Origin: Chryseobacterium taklimakanense
Lineage (GTDB): Bacteria; Bacteroidota; Bacteroidia; Flavobacteriales; Weeksellaceae
NCBI RefSeq assembly: GCF_900187185.1
Contig: NZ_LT906465.1
Coordinates: 2,542,001 to 2,606,000 of the forward strand
Direction: 5' to 3'
Length of the DNA stretch: 64,000 nucleotides
Under the pieces are notes generated by a model that was not told the origin of the DNA, ran no database searches, and saw only the letters and a list, made by a program, of their open reading frames with translations. Positions 17,894 to 26,417 of this stretch are shown in pieces (positions within the stretch are counted from its first letter, which is position 1; every line of letters starts with the position of its first letter). Position numbers and translations under genes: made by a program.

Positions 17894-18511
17894 TTAAGGT
17901 GTGGTAATAAGTGCCTTTGGTGTATCGGGCGGTGTTTCGATAGCTGTGATGCGGTTCATAAGTCTTATTTCTCTCAGGATTTCATTCATAGCGCCTTCTG
18001 TCCCGATTTTGATGGAGTTGGTGGTACTGCCCAGCATTCTCCTGTTCTTCCTGTAAGTGTCGTAAGATGTTTCAGTGAGGAGTGTACCTTCAGAATTAAA
18101 CATCTTCATGCTGATCACTACTTGGTTTGAAAATACATATTTTCCCAGGCCAACTTTAAAATATTTAATTTTTGGAACGACAGCCAGATCAGAATTATTG
18201 TTATGGCAAATTTCTTTGATCGTCTGCACATCGATCGAATCATAAACCAGGGGAGTGTCTACTCTGGACAGTTTTAAATGTTCAAATTTGCGCAGTTTTT
18301 CAGTAACGCCATCAAAAAACGCCTGATAAGAGGGAAACTTTATCTCCTCGACATCCGGGTAAACTTCAGGATTAAAGTAAACAATCCGGTGCTTGTCGTG
18401 CTGCAGGTTGTCCAATGAATTTTCAGATAAATTCCTGGGAATGCTGATGCAGCTGGTAAGTACAAGTGTCCCGGCAGCGATAAAAAGGAGAGGGAGTAAA
18501 AGTTTTTTCAT
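17894..18511 (-). CDS. hypothetical lipoprotein
   Basis: 205 residues. A type II signal peptide is clear: KKLLLPLLFIAAGTLVL, then lipobox LTSC with Cys21. The rest is soluble, with a DLAVVPKIKYFKVGLGKYV segment typical of small outer-membrane-associated lipoproteins with an alternating beta pattern. I do not recognise the family. A -7 box (TATTTTTG) lies 15 bases before the ATG. Confidence 0.7.
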   Translation of the reverse strand: MKKLLLPLLFIAAGTLVLTSCISIPRNLSENSLDNLQHDKHRIVYFNPEVYPDVEEIKFPSYQAFFDGVTEKLRKFEHLKLSRVDTPLVYDSIDVQTIKEICHNNNSDLAVVPKIKYFKVGLGKYVFSNQVVISMKMFNSEGTLLTETSYDTYRKNRRMLGSTTNSIKIGTEGAMNEILREIRLMNRITAIETPPDTPKALITTP

Positions 18512-18526
18512 CTTGTTTTAGTGATG

Positions 18527-18534
18527 CAAAAATA
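18527..18534 (-). promoter_or_regulatory. -7 box of the lipoprotein gene
   Basis: TATTTTTG on the minus strand, 15 bases before the ATG at 18511. Confidence 0.5.
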
Positions 18535-18652
18535 GCACCATTTTGCTGATTTTAATTATAGATTTTAAGATTTTTTTAACGTTTTTCGTTATAAGCTTTA
18601 TCAAGAATATCTATAATGTTTGGCTGTTATTCAAAATAGTTGTATTTTTGCA

Positions 18653-18660
18653 CCTCGTTA
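18653..18660 (+). promoter_or_regulatory. -7 box of rpsO
   Basis: TATTTTTG (TAnnTTTG), 26 bases before the rpsO ATG. Confidence 0.65.
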
Positions 18661-18686
18661 CATAATAATCATTAATTAATATTGGC

Positions 18687-18956
18687 ATGTACTTAACATC
18701 AGAGAAAAAAGCAGAAATCTTCGCTAAACACGGCGGAAAGGCAGAAAACACAGGTTCTGCAGAAGGTCAAATCGCATTGTTTACCTTCAGAATCAACCAC
18801 CTTACAGGTCATTTAAAAGCTAATCACAAAGATTATGCTACTGAAAGAGCCCTTGTAAAATTGGTAGGTAAAAGAAAAAGATTGTTAGATTATCTTAAAA
18901 ACAAGGATATCGCAAGATACAGAGCGATTATCGCTGAATTAGGATTAAGAAAATAA
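18687..18956 (+). CDS. rpsO: 30S ribosomal protein S15
   Basis: 89 residues, the standard length. Family signatures are NTGSAEGQIALFTFRINHLTGH (short form: GSAEGQIALFT) and VGKRKRLLDYLKNKD. S15 binds 16S rRNA early in assembly of the 30S platform. It has its own promoter and a strong terminator, so it is monocistronic. As in many bacteria it is near pnp, but here a minus-strand membrane-protein gene lies between them. Confidence 0.98.
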   Translation: MYLTSEKKAEIFAKHGGKAENTGSAEGQIALFTFRINHLTGHLKANHKDYATERALVKLVGKRKRLLDYLKNKDIARYRAIIAELGLRK

Positions 18957-18970
18957 ATCTCTTACGGACA

Positions 18971-19003
18971 AAAAAAGCAACTCAGCCCGAGTTGCTTTTT
19001 TTT
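18971..19003 (+). terminator. rho-independent terminator after rpsO
   Basis: Perfect stem AAAAGCAACTC / GAGTTGCTTTT with an AGCCC loop (18973-18999), followed by a T-run. Confidence 0.85.
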
Positions 19004-19009
19004 AATTTT

Positions 19010-19276
19010 CTAAACGCGCCTGCCGGAGACGAGATTAATTATTGCTAAAAGCACGATGGAACCCACAGCTCCTGTTAAAATCTGGCCTATGATTTCTGTG
19101 CCAAAAGTATTTCCCAAAAGCCAGTAACCGATAAATCCGCCTACGATCCCAACGATGATGTTCCCGATCAATCCAAGGCTGCCGCCTTTAAAGATCTGGG
19201 AGCCCAGCCAACCTGCAACGGCTCCGATAATGATAGTCCATAAAATTCCCATAATAATTTTTTTAATGATTTCCAT
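19010..19276 (-). CDS. GlsB/YeaQ/YmgE-family stress-response membrane protein
   Basis: 88 residues with three hydrophobic, glycine-rich helices (IIGAVAGWLGSQIF, GLIGNIIVGIVGGFIGYWLLG, TGAVGSIVLLAIINL). This is the transglycosylase-associated/GlsB family, small inner-membrane proteins linked to general stress in other bacteria. Its transcription converges on rpsO; the rpsO terminator lies only 7 bases from its stop codon and may serve both. Confidence 0.88.
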   Translation of the reverse strand: MEIIKKIIMGILWTIIIGAVAGWLGSQIFKGGSLGLIGNIIVGIVGGFIGYWLLGNTFGTEIIGQILTGAVGSIVLLAIINLVSGRRV

Positions 19277-19384
19277 TTGTTAAATTCCAGTTTTATGCCA
19301 TCAGATTTGTAAATGGGAATTATGAAAATCTGGAATTCAAATTTTTAACGGGTTAAATTTCAAAAAAAATCCCTCATTTTTACG

Positions 19385-19392
19385 TATCTTTG
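19385..19392 (+). promoter_or_regulatory. -7 box of pnp
   Basis: TATCTTTG inside ACGTATCTTTGCC, the same 13 bases that precede the DEAD-box helicase gene at 62355. The predicted leader is about 60-65 nt. Confidence 0.65.
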
Positions 19393-19424
19393 CCCTCGAA
19401 ATTTAAAAAGTTTAAATATTTAAC

Positions 19425-19442
19425 GCAGTCAATACGGACTGC
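19425..19442 (+). promoter_or_regulatory. hairpin in the pnp leader
   Basis: A perfect 6-bp GC-rich stem (GCAGTC / GACTGC, loop AATACG) ends 17 bases before the ATG. In E. coli, PNPase autoregulates through a leader hairpin; by analogy this could be a control element, but its stem is short. Confidence 0.35.
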
Positions 19443-19459
19443 AAAAGACAGATCAATTT

Positions 19460-21649
19460 ATGAATGCTCCAGAAGCAATTATTGAAAAATTTCAGTTAAA
19501 AGACGGGAGAGAAGTCTCCATCGAAACAGGTCGTCTCGCAAAACAGGCGAACGGTTCTGTGGTTGTAAAATGTGGCGGCACGATGCTTTTGGCAACCGTT
19601 GTTGCTAACAAAGATGCTAATCCGGGAGTGGATTTTCTTCCTCTGACGGTAGATTACAGAGAAAAATTCTACGCTGGCGGTAAAATTCCGGGAAATTTCT
19701 TTAGAAGAGAAACAAAACCTTCTGATGATGAGGTGCTTACGATGAGACTGGTGGACAGGGTTCTCCGTCCATTATTCCCTCAAGACTTCCACGCGGAAGT
19801 GCAGGTGATGATTTCCCTTATTTCTTACGACGAAAAAACAATGCCTGAAGCGCTTGCAGGGCTTGCAGCGTCTGCAGCGATTGCCATTACAGATATTCCG
19901 TTCAACGGGCCGATGTCAGAGGTTAGAGTGGTGAGGATCGACGGCGAATATTCCGTAAACCCAAGCATCGAAAATCTTAAAAAAGCTGACCTTGATATTA
20001 TGGTGGGTGCTACCAAAGACTCCATCGTAATGGTAGAAGGTGAAATGAAGGAAATTTCTGAAGCCGAAATGCTTGAAGCCATTAAATATGCTCACGAAGA
20101 AATCAAAGTTCAGATCGAGGCTCAGGAAAGACTGGCTGCAAGAATTCCGTCTTCACAGGTAAAAAGAACCTACGAGCACGAAACGCACAATGAGGAAATC
20201 CGCGAAAAAGTGTGGAAAGAAACTTATGATAAAGTTTACGCTGTAGCGAAAACACCTTCTGCAAAAGAAGAAAGACACGAAAATTTCGCGGCTGTTTTAG
20301 AGGAATTCCTTTCACAATATTCTGAAGAAGAAAGAGAAGAGGTAGAGCCATTCGCGAAAGTGTATTACCACGATGTGGAAAAAGAAGCGATGCGCCAGAT
20401 GATCCTTAACGAGGGAATCCGTCTGGATGGCCGTGATTCTAAAACCATCCGCCCAATTTGGTCTGAAATCGACTATTTACCAGGCGCGCACGGTTCCGCA
20501 ATCTTCACCAGAGGTGAAACCCAGTCTTTGACGGCAGTAACTTTAGGTTCTGTAAAGGATGCGAACATGGTGGACTCCGTAGCGATCAATTACGACGAAA
20601 AATTCTTCCTTCATTATAACTTCCCGCCATTTTCTACTGGTGAAGCAAGACCCTTAAGAGGAACTTCAAGAAGGGAAGTTGGTCACGGAAATCTGGCGCA
20701 GAGAGCTTTAGCAGGAATGATACCGCCAGAAAATCCTTATACGATCCGTGTAGTATCTGATATTTTGGAATCCAACGGTTCGTCTTCTATGGCAACAGTT
20801 TGTGCCGGTACTTTAGCATTGATGGATGCGGGTGTGCAGATTACGAAACCAGTTTCCGGAATTGCAATGGGATTAATCACTGACCCAAAAACAGGAAAAT
20901 TCACAGTGCTTTCTGATATTTTAGGTGATGAAGACCACCTTGGAGATATGGACTTTAAAGTGACGGGTTCTGCAGACGGAATTACGGCTTGCCAAATGGA
21001 TATTAAAATCCAGGGCCTAACGATGGATATCATGGAAACAGCACTAAACCAGGCAAGAGAAGGGCGTCTCCATATTCTTGGTGAAATCCTTAAAACGATT
21101 GATAAACCAAGAGCCGATGTGAAACCTCACGCACCGAAAATGGAAATTTTGGAAATTCCGAAAGATTTCATTGGGGCGGTAATCGGGCCTGGCGGAAAAA
21201 TCATTCAGCAGCTTCAGAAAGATACTGATACCGTAATTGCGATTGAAGAAATCGGCGAGATCGGAAGAATTGAAATCGCAGGTACAGATCGCGAAAAAAT
21301 CAATGCAGCGATTGCGGCCATCAATGAGATTACTTTTGTACCTGTTGTAGGTAATGTTTACACTGGAAAAGTAGTAAAGGTGATGGATTTCGGAGCTTTC
21401 GTAGCGTTGGCAAAAGGAACGGAAGGCCTTCTTCACATTTCTGAAATCGACTGGAAGCGTACGGAAAAAGTACCTTATGCCGAAGGCGATGAGGTAGAAG
21501 TGAAATTCCTAGGTTATGATGACCGTAAGAAAATGAGGCTTTCAAGAAAAGTTTTATTGCCAAGACCGCCAAAACCGGAAAGCAAACCTAGACAGGATAA
21601 ACCAAGAAATCATAATCAGGAAGGGCAGCAGCCAACTGAGAATGCATAA
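19460..21649 (+). CDS. pnp: polyribonucleotide nucleotidyltransferase
   Basis: 729 residues. Two RNase PH-like domains (about 10-225 and 320-550; [33 protein letters not shown]), a KH domain (about 556-620; [17 protein letters not shown]) and an S1 domain (about 625-695; [15 protein letters not shown]) end in a short charged tail. PNPase degrades RNA 3' to 5' by phosphorolysis as a trimer in the degradosome. Monocistronic, with its own promoter and a structured leader. Confidence 0.98.
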   Translation: MNAPEAIIEKFQLKDGREVSIETGRLAKQANGSVVVKCGGTMLLATVVANKDANPGVDFLPLTVDYREKFYAGGKIPGNFFRRETKPSDDEVLTMRLVDRVLRPLFPQDFHAEVQVMISLISYDEKTMPEALAGLAASAAIAITDIPFNGPMSEVRVVRIDGEYSVNPSIENLKKADLDIMVGATKDSIVMVEGEMKEISEAEMLEAIKYAHEEIKVQIEAQERLAARIPSSQVKRTYEHETHNEEIREKVWKETYDKVYAVAKTPSAKEERHENFAAVLEEFLSQYSEEEREEVEPFAKVYYHDVEKEAMRQMILNEGIRLDGRDSKTIRPIWSEIDYLPGAHGSAIFTRGETQSLTAVTLGSVKDANMVDSVAINYDEKFFLHYNFPPFSTGEARPLRGTSRREVGHGNLAQRALAGMIPPENPYTIRVVSDILESNGSSSMATVCAGTLALMDAGVQITKPVSGIAMGLITDPKTGKFTVLSDILGDEDHLGDMDFKVTGSADGITACQMDIKIQGLTMDIMETALNQAREGRLHILGEILKTIDKPRADVKPHAPKMEILEIPKDFIGAVIGPGGKIIQQLQKDTDTVIAIEEIGEIGRIEIAGTDREKINAAIAAINEITFVPVVGNVYTGKVVKVMDFGAFVALAKGTEGLLHISEIDWKRTEKVPYAEGDEVEVKFLGYDDRKKMRLSRKVLLPRPPKPESKPRQDKPRNHNQEGQQPTENA

Positions 21650-21654
21650 AAACG

Positions 21655-21682
21655 AAGCCTCCTTTTCAGGGGCTTTTTTATT
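21655..21682 (+). terminator. probable terminator after pnp
   Basis: Imperfect stem AAGCC(T)CC / GGGGCTT followed by TTTTTTATTT. Confidence 0.6.
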
Positions 21683-21751
21683 TACAAGATTTCTACGTGC
21701 GGCGGTTTTGGCTCACAAATTGCAAAAAGAAAAGTAAATAAAAATTAAATT

Positions 21752-21886
21752 ATGAATCCAACACTTTTAAGAAGAATCCTGATGTGGGTTGCGCCGATCG
21801 CTATCGGTTTTATCGTAAAAAAATACGAAGAGAAGCAAAACCGCAAACAGCAGGAAAAGGCCATGGCACAGCGTGTTGCGCCTTAA
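21752..21886 (+). CDS. small single-helix membrane protein (44 aa)
   Basis: ATG at 21752 opens a 44-residue frame starting MNPTLLRRILMWVAPIAIGF: a positively charged N-terminus, one hydrophobic helix (about residues 8-21), then a highly charged basic tail (VKKYEEKQNRKQQEK). It is isolated between two clear terminators, has plausible codon use, and is preceded by an AT-rich leader. This strongly suggests a genuine small gene of unknown function. Confidence 0.6.
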   Translation: MNPTLLRRILMWVAPIAIGFIVKKYEEKQNRKQQEKAMAQRVAP

Positions 21887-21891
21887 TGTTA

Positions 21892-21922
21892 AAGACCTCA
21901 CAGCATTCGTGAGGTTTTTTTA
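21892..21922 (+). terminator. terminator after the 44-aa gene
   Basis: Perfect stem ACCTCAC / GTGAGGT (21895-21901 and 21909-21915) followed by seven T residues. Confidence 0.8.
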
Positions 21923-21982
21923 TTTTCATCTTAAACTGATAAATTTCAAACCAGTACATTTCTTCTATTGCCCAATTACTGC

Positions 21983-21990
21983 TAAATTTG
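21983..21990 (+). promoter_or_regulatory. -7 box of fhs
   Basis: TAAATTTG (TAnnTTTG), 19 bases before the ATG. Confidence 0.6.
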
Positions 21991-22009
21991 TGAGTATTAC
22001 AATCATATT

Positions 22010-23689
22010 ATGAGTTTTCCTACAGATTTAGAAATTGCGCAGAATGCCGACATCCGGCACATTCGGGAAATAGCAGAAATAATTGGTATCCACCGCGATG
22101 ATTTAGAATATTACGGTAAATACAAAGCCAAAATCCCACTCACTTACATCGACGAAGAAAAAATAAAAAAATCCAAACTGGTTTTGGTTACCGCTGTTAA
22201 TCCGACTCCCGCCGGTGAGGGTAAAACGACGGTCTCTGTTGGGCTTTGTGACGGACTGAATAAAATCGGCAAAAAAGCAGTTGCTGTGCTCCGCGAACCG
22301 AGTTTGGGTCCGGTTTTCGGGATCAAGGGCGGTGCTGCCGGCGGTGGTTATGCCCAGGTGATTCCTATGGTGGATATTAACCTGCATTTCACAGGAGATT
22401 TTGCAGCGATTGAGAAAGCCAATAACTTACTTTCAGCTTTGATTGATAACAATCTTCAGAATAAAAAATTCTCTTTAAATATAGATCCCAGAACCATCGT
22501 TTGGAAGAGAGTAATGGATATGAATGACCGTTCGCTCCGCCAGATTGTTATCGGCCTGGGAGGCTCCAACAACGGGATCACACGCGAAGAAGGCTTCAAT
22601 ATCACTCCAGCATCGGAAGTGATGGCAATTCTTTGCCTTTCAAAAAATTTCGAGGATTTAAAAAACAGGCTGGGGAATATTTTCGTGGGGTATACTTTCG
22701 ATAAAAAACCGGTTTTTGCCAGAGATTTAAAAGCCGAAGGCGCTATGGCAATTCTTTTGAAAGATGCCATTAAACCAAATCTTGTACAGACGTTGGAGGG
22801 AAATCCTGCGATTTTGCACGGCGGCCCGTTCGCAAACATCGCGCAGGGTACCAACACAATCATTGCTACAAAAACCGGTCTGTCACTTGCGGATTATGTC
22901 GTGACTGAAGCTGGTTTCGGTGCAGACTTAGGCGCAGAAAAATTTCTTCACATCAAATGCCATTACGGTAAAATGAAACCCGATGCGTACGTCATCGTGG
23001 CAACGATCAGAGCATTGCGCTATCACGGCGGTGCGACCAAAAAAGGGGAGTACGGCCAACCGAACCTCCAGTTTGTTAAAAATGGAATTGACAATCTTAA
23101 AAAACATATTGAAAACGCCTTTAAATTTGGTTTAAAACCGATCATTGCCATCAACCACTTTGCGACAGATGCTGAGGATGAAATTGAATTCGTTAAATCT
23201 GAATGTGAAAAATTGGGCGTAAAAGCCATTCTTGCTGATGAATTCGTTCATGGTGGCGAAGGAATGAGGGAGCTTGCCGAAGAAGTGGTTTACTGTGCTG
23301 CCAACTGCGGTAATGATTTTCAGCCATTATATAATGTTGAAGATACGGTGGAGCACAAGATTGAAACCATTGCTAAAGAAATTTATGGTGCTGATGCCGT
23401 GAATTATTCTCAAAAATCAAAAGCTCAGCTTAAGACGATTTACGATTTGGGATTCGATAAACTTCCGGTGTGCATGGCGAAAACGCAGAAATCTCTAACT
23501 GACGATGAAACCAAAATCGGGCGGCCAACTAACTTCAAGGTGACCGTGCGTGAGTTTGAGTTTGCAGCCGGTGCAGGATTCATCATTCCCATCTTAGGTG
23601 ATATGATGCGGATGCCTGGTCTGCCAAATGTTCCGGCTGCTGAAGGCATGGACATTGACTTAAATGGTGTGATTACCGGATTAAGTTGA
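22010..23689 (+). CDS. fhs: formate-tetrahydrofolate ligase
   Basis: 559 residues, the usual length. The ATP-binding P-loop TPAGEGKTTVSVGL (about residues 66-79), EPSLGPVFGIKGGAAGGGYA, and the late segment FIIPILGDMMRMPGLP are diagnostic. The enzyme makes 10-formyl-THF from formate, THF and ATP for one-carbon metabolism (purines, fMet-tRNA). Monocistronic between its own -7 box and a strong terminator. Confidence 0.98.
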   Translation: MSFPTDLEIAQNADIRHIREIAEIIGIHRDDLEYYGKYKAKIPLTYIDEEKIKKSKLVLVTAVNPTPAGEGKTTVSVGLCDGLNKIGKKAVAVLREPSLGPVFGIKGGAAGGGYAQVIPMVDINLHFTGDFAAIEKANNLLSALIDNNLQNKKFSLNIDPRTIVWKRVMDMNDRSLRQIVIGLGGSNNGITREEGFNITPASEVMAILCLSKNFEDLKNRLGNIFVGYTFDKKPVFARDLKAEGAMAILLKDAIKPNLVQTLEGNPAILHGGPFANIAQGTNTIIATKTGLSLADYVVTEAGFGADLGAEKFLHIKCHYGKMKPDAYVIVATIRALRYHGGATKKGEYGQPNLQFVKNGIDNLKKHIENAFKFGLKPIIAINHFATDAEDEIEFVKSECEKLGVKAILADEFVHGGEGMRELAEEVVYCAANCGNDFQPLYNVEDTVEHKIETIAKEIYGADAVNYSQKSKAQLKTIYDLGFDKLPVCMAKTQKSLTDDETKIGRPTNFKVTVREFEFAAGAGFIIPILGDMMRMPGLPNVPAAEGMDIDLNGVITGLS

Positions 23690-23710
23690 TTTATAACGAA
23701 GTAAATTAAA

Positions 23711-23740
23711 TCAAAACTCTGCATAGGCGGAGTTTTTTTT
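23711..23740 (+). terminator. terminator after fhs
   Basis: Stem AAACTCTGC / GCGGAGTTT (one wobble) with an ATAG loop, then eight T residues. Confidence 0.8.
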
Positions 23741-23962
23741 GTATTAAACAAAAAATTAATGAAAAATTAATGACAAAATATCACTTTTTTACTTATCGAA
23801 ATTAAATAAATGTTTAACTATTAAATAATTGGTTATCAAGTTGATAGGTCTTTTTCCCGGTATTTATTGACCTGCTGCAATCTCTTTTGGCACAATGTTT
23901 TCAATTAAGACATCAGTAAAATTTAAAATTAATTTAAAATTAAAAGAGTAAAATTTAAAATT

Positions 23963-24526
23963 ATGAAAACAATTAAAAAAACAGTTCTTCTTTTAGGATT
24001 AGCAACAACAGGAATAGTAAGTGCCCAAAGTGCAGATATGACAAATATGCTTAAAATTGGTGCTAATGCTGGTGTTGCATTGCCCGCTGAAAATGCTTCA
24101 GCAGCTGCAGGTGTTGATGTAGCCTATCAAAATCTTGCAACTCCGGGCTTCGGTTTTGGTATTGCCACCGGATATACACATTATTTCGGTAAAGAAAATA
24201 ATGGGTTGAATAATAATGACTTTGGTGTGGTACCGGTAGCAGCGCTAATTAGAGTTTACCCTAAACAAACAGGTTTTTATTTGGGTACTGATTTAGGTTA
24301 CGGATTTATCACTGGTGATAAACAGGTTGCTTCAAACTCAGCTGTAGAAAGACCAGACGGTGGATTTTACATCAAGCCGGAAATCGGTTACCACAATAAA
24401 GACTGGAACTTTGCCCTACAGTACCAAAAAGTATTTACAGGTGACAAAGGAGAGATAGGAGGCCAAAAATACAGTGCAGGAGCACTGGGTGCCGGAGTAT
24501 CTTATAATATTCCTCTAGGCAAGTAA
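23963..24526 (+). CDS. outer-membrane beta-barrel protein
   Basis: 187 residues with a signal peptide (KKTVLLLGLATTGIVSAQ, cleavage near residue 22). The mature part alternates polar and hydrophobic residues and has glycine/aromatic-rich strands (GFGFGIATGYTHYFG, GFYLGTDLGYGF, SAGALGAGVSYNIPLG), typical of an 8-stranded porin-like barrel. The function is unknown. The C-terminal end is not phenylalanine but a short GK after the last strand. Preceded by an unusually AT-rich 220-bp leader region, followed by a strong terminator. Confidence 0.8.
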   Translation: MKTIKKTVLLLGLATTGIVSAQSADMTNMLKIGANAGVALPAENASAAAGVDVAYQNLATPGFGFGIATGYTHYFGKENNGLNNNDFGVVPVAALIRVYPKQTGFYLGTDLGYGFITGDKQVASNSAVERPDGGFYIKPEIGYHNKDWNFALQYQKVFTGDKGEIGGQKYSAGALGAGVSYNIPLGK

Positions 24527-24545
24527 TTTAACACAGATATCAAAC

Positions 24546-24578
24546 GGACTTCCCAATTTTTTGGGAAGTTTTTTTTTG
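24546..24578 (+). terminator. terminator after the beta-barrel gene
   Basis: Perfect 9-bp stem ACTTCCCAA / TTGGGAAGT with a TTTT loop and a long T-tract. Confidence 0.88.
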
Positions 24579-24625
24579 CAGCCTAAAAAGAATATTTTTT
24601 TATCTTTACAAGTAAACATTTTTAT

Positions 24626-25684
24626 ATGTGCGCTAAAACCAAATTCCCATTATATTTACCTGGCAGAGACTGTCCTACGAATAAAAATACGGCAGTAATT
24701 GCGGCCGATTTACGCAGAAAAAAAAGTAAAATATCTGTATATAACTGTTCCGAAGGGGATATTCAACTAAAAGTAGAGGCTGATTACAATACTGAAGATT
24801 TCCCTGATTTTTCTGCGATAGCACAAAAATTCATTTCGGATTACCAAATCAGCGGCATCGAAAGGATTTCAATCGCAGTTCCCGGTCCGGTGATTTCCGG
24901 AAGGTGTGAGACTGAAAATCTGCCATGGGTTATTGAAGCGGAAGTGGTGCGGACGGATTTGGGATTCAAAAAAGCTTATTTAATAAATGACCTTGAAGCA
25001 ACCGCCTACAGCCTGGCCGATGTTTACGACAATAAATTTGAAACAATACACACTTCAAAAAACAGGGTTCGTGGTAATGTGGCTATTTTAGCTCCCGGAA
25101 ATGGTTTGGGTGAAGCCGGTTTGTTTTATGATGGCGTAAGTTTGAGGCCTTTTGCAACCGAAGGCGGGCACAGCGAATTCTCGCCAAGAACCGATTTTGA
25201 AATCCAGTTTTATCAGTTTCTGAATAAAATTTATGGCATTGTAACCTGGGAAAGTGTTTTGAGCAAAAATGGGATTTATAATATCTACAGATTTCTTCGC
25301 GATGTCGGCCGTCATAAGGAGGATCAGGGCTTGAATGAAAAAGTGCATAATGAAGATTTCCTCGATGTGATCGCGGGTTACGGGCGGGAGAATTCATCGA
25401 GGCTGGTTGATCTTACGGTTGAAATGTTCCTGCAATTTTTGGCAAGAGAAGCCAATAACTTAGTTCTTAAACTGAAAGCTACCGGGGGGCTCATTATTAC
25501 TGGTGAAATTACCGACAAAATCCACAGTCTGATCGACAGGGAAAAATTCTATAAAGATTTTAAAATCTCTGACCGGATGGAGCATTTGCTTAAAGACATT
25601 CCTATATATATTTTACGGAATGAGATGGGCATCATCGAGGGTGCAGCCTACTACGGAACTTTCATAGAAACCGGTAATCAGTAA
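24626..25684 (+). CDS. glucokinase-family protein with altered phosphate loop
   Basis: 352 residues of the Glk (not ROK) family: AVPGPVISGRC, LPWVIE, YLINDLEATAYSL (the catalytic Asp environment), APGNGLGEAGLFYDG and EGGHSEFSPRTDFEIQF. These would bind glucose and ATP for glucose 6-phosphorylation. The N-terminal phosphate-1 motif, normally DxGGTK, reads DLRRKK (residues 28-33), so two glycines and a threonine are lost. Either this clade binds ATP differently or the protein is a non-catalytic sugar sensor. No other glycolytic gene is adjacent. Confidence 0.8.
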   Translation: MCAKTKFPLYLPGRDCPTNKNTAVIAADLRRKKSKISVYNCSEGDIQLKVEADYNTEDFPDFSAIAQKFISDYQISGIERISIAVPGPVISGRCETENLPWVIEAEVVRTDLGFKKAYLINDLEATAYSLADVYDNKFETIHTSKNRVRGNVAILAPGNGLGEAGLFYDGVSLRPFATEGGHSEFSPRTDFEIQFYQFLNKIYGIVTWESVLSKNGIYNIYRFLRDVGRHKEDQGLNEKVHNEDFLDVIAGYGRENSSRLVDLTVEMFLQFLAREANNLVLKLKATGGLIITGEITDKIHSLIDREKFYKDFKISDRMEHLLKDIPIYILRNEMGIIEGAAYYGTFIETGNQ

Positions 25685-25693
25685 ATAATAATC

Positions 25694-25719
25694 GAGCCTT
25701 ACAAACCTAAGGCTCTTTT
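25694..25719 (+). terminator. terminator after the glucokinase-like gene
   Basis: Perfect 8-bp stem GAGCCTTA / TAAGGCTC, loop CAAACC, then TTTTCTT. Confidence 0.75.
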
Positions 25720-25757
25720 CTTATCATAGATCAATGTACTTGCCGCTTTTTTAGGTC

Positions 25758-25765
25758 TAATTTTG
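25758..25765 (+). promoter_or_regulatory. -7 box of the YceI-like gene
   Basis: TAATTTTG (TAnnTTTG), 19 bases before the ATG. Confidence 0.55.
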
Positions 25766-25784
25766 CGTAAAATAATTTTAAGCA

Positions 25785-26345
25785 ATGAAAAAGATAATCG
25801 TTGGAGCGGTTCTTGTAAGCGGACTTGCATTCGGACAAACAAAAAAAGTATTGGCATCTAATGTAAACTGGTGGGGGTACAAACTTGCTAAGACAGAAGC
25901 ATCTCAGCACACCGGCACCGTTGGCGTAAAGTCAGGAAATGTTATTTTGAAAGGTAATAATGTTGTTGGCGGAACTTTCGTGCTGGATATGAATTCAATC
26001 AATGCGACCGACCTTACCGGTGAGTACAGAACAAAATTGAACAATCACCTTAAAAACGGCGATTTCTTCGAAACCAACAAATACCCTACAGCAGTGTACA
26101 GAATTACTTCTGTAAGGAAAATTGCAGGAAATAAATATCAGGTAAACGGTAATCTTACCGCTAAAAACAAGACCAATCCTGTGTCTTTCCCGGCTGTAAT
26201 TACGGTTAATAACGGTGTGGTACGGCTGGTTTCTGATAAATTTAGCTTCGACAGACAGAAGTTCGACATTGCATACAAATCAACAATGAAGGACGTAGTG
26301 GTGAAAGATGATGTGGATATGAAGGTAGATATTACTGCAAAATAA
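25785..26345 (+). CDS. YceI-family secreted protein
   Basis: 186 residues. Signal peptide KKIIVGAVLVSGLAFGQ, then the YceI beta-barrel: VNWWGYKLAKTEASQHTGTV, GGTFVLDMNSI, LNNHLKNGDFFETNKYPTAVY and FSFDRQKFDI. YceI proteins are periplasmic lipocalin-like barrels that bind isoprenoid or other amphiphilic molecules. Single-gene unit between its own -7 box and a terminator. Confidence 0.92.
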   Translation: MKKIIVGAVLVSGLAFGQTKKVLASNVNWWGYKLAKTEASQHTGTVGVKSGNVILKGNNVVGGTFVLDMNSINATDLTGEYRTKLNNHLKNGDFFETNKYPTAVYRITSVRKIAGNKYQVNGNLTAKNKTNPVSFPAVITVNNGVVRLVSDKFSFDRQKFDIAYKSTMKDVVVKDDVDMKVDITAK

Positions 26346-26366
26346 GTTTTTTTATGTGTTAATGGG

Positions 26367-26398
26367 AACCTCTGCTATTTTTTGGCAGAGGTTTTTTA
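26367..26398 (+). terminator. terminator after the YceI-like gene
   Basis: Perfect 9-bp stem AACCTCTGC / GCAGAGGTT followed by TTTTATTTT. The T-rich tail also supplies the -7 box of the next gene. Confidence 0.85.
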
Positions 26399-26405
26399 TT
26401 TTTTT

Positions 26406-26413
26406 TATTTTTG
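26406..26413 (+). promoter_or_regulatory. -7 box, predicted leaderless start of the 26418 gene
   Basis: TATTTTTG followed by AGTC and then the ATG. The 4-nt spacing puts the transcription start at or next to the A of the start codon. Confidence 0.55.
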
Positions 26414-26417
26414 AGTC

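Noticed and set aside
23741-23962. AT-rich direct repeats (AAAATTTAAAATTA-like) before the beta-barrel gene
   Set aside because: Simple low-complexity AT sequence; no CRISPR-like spacing or conserved repeat unit.
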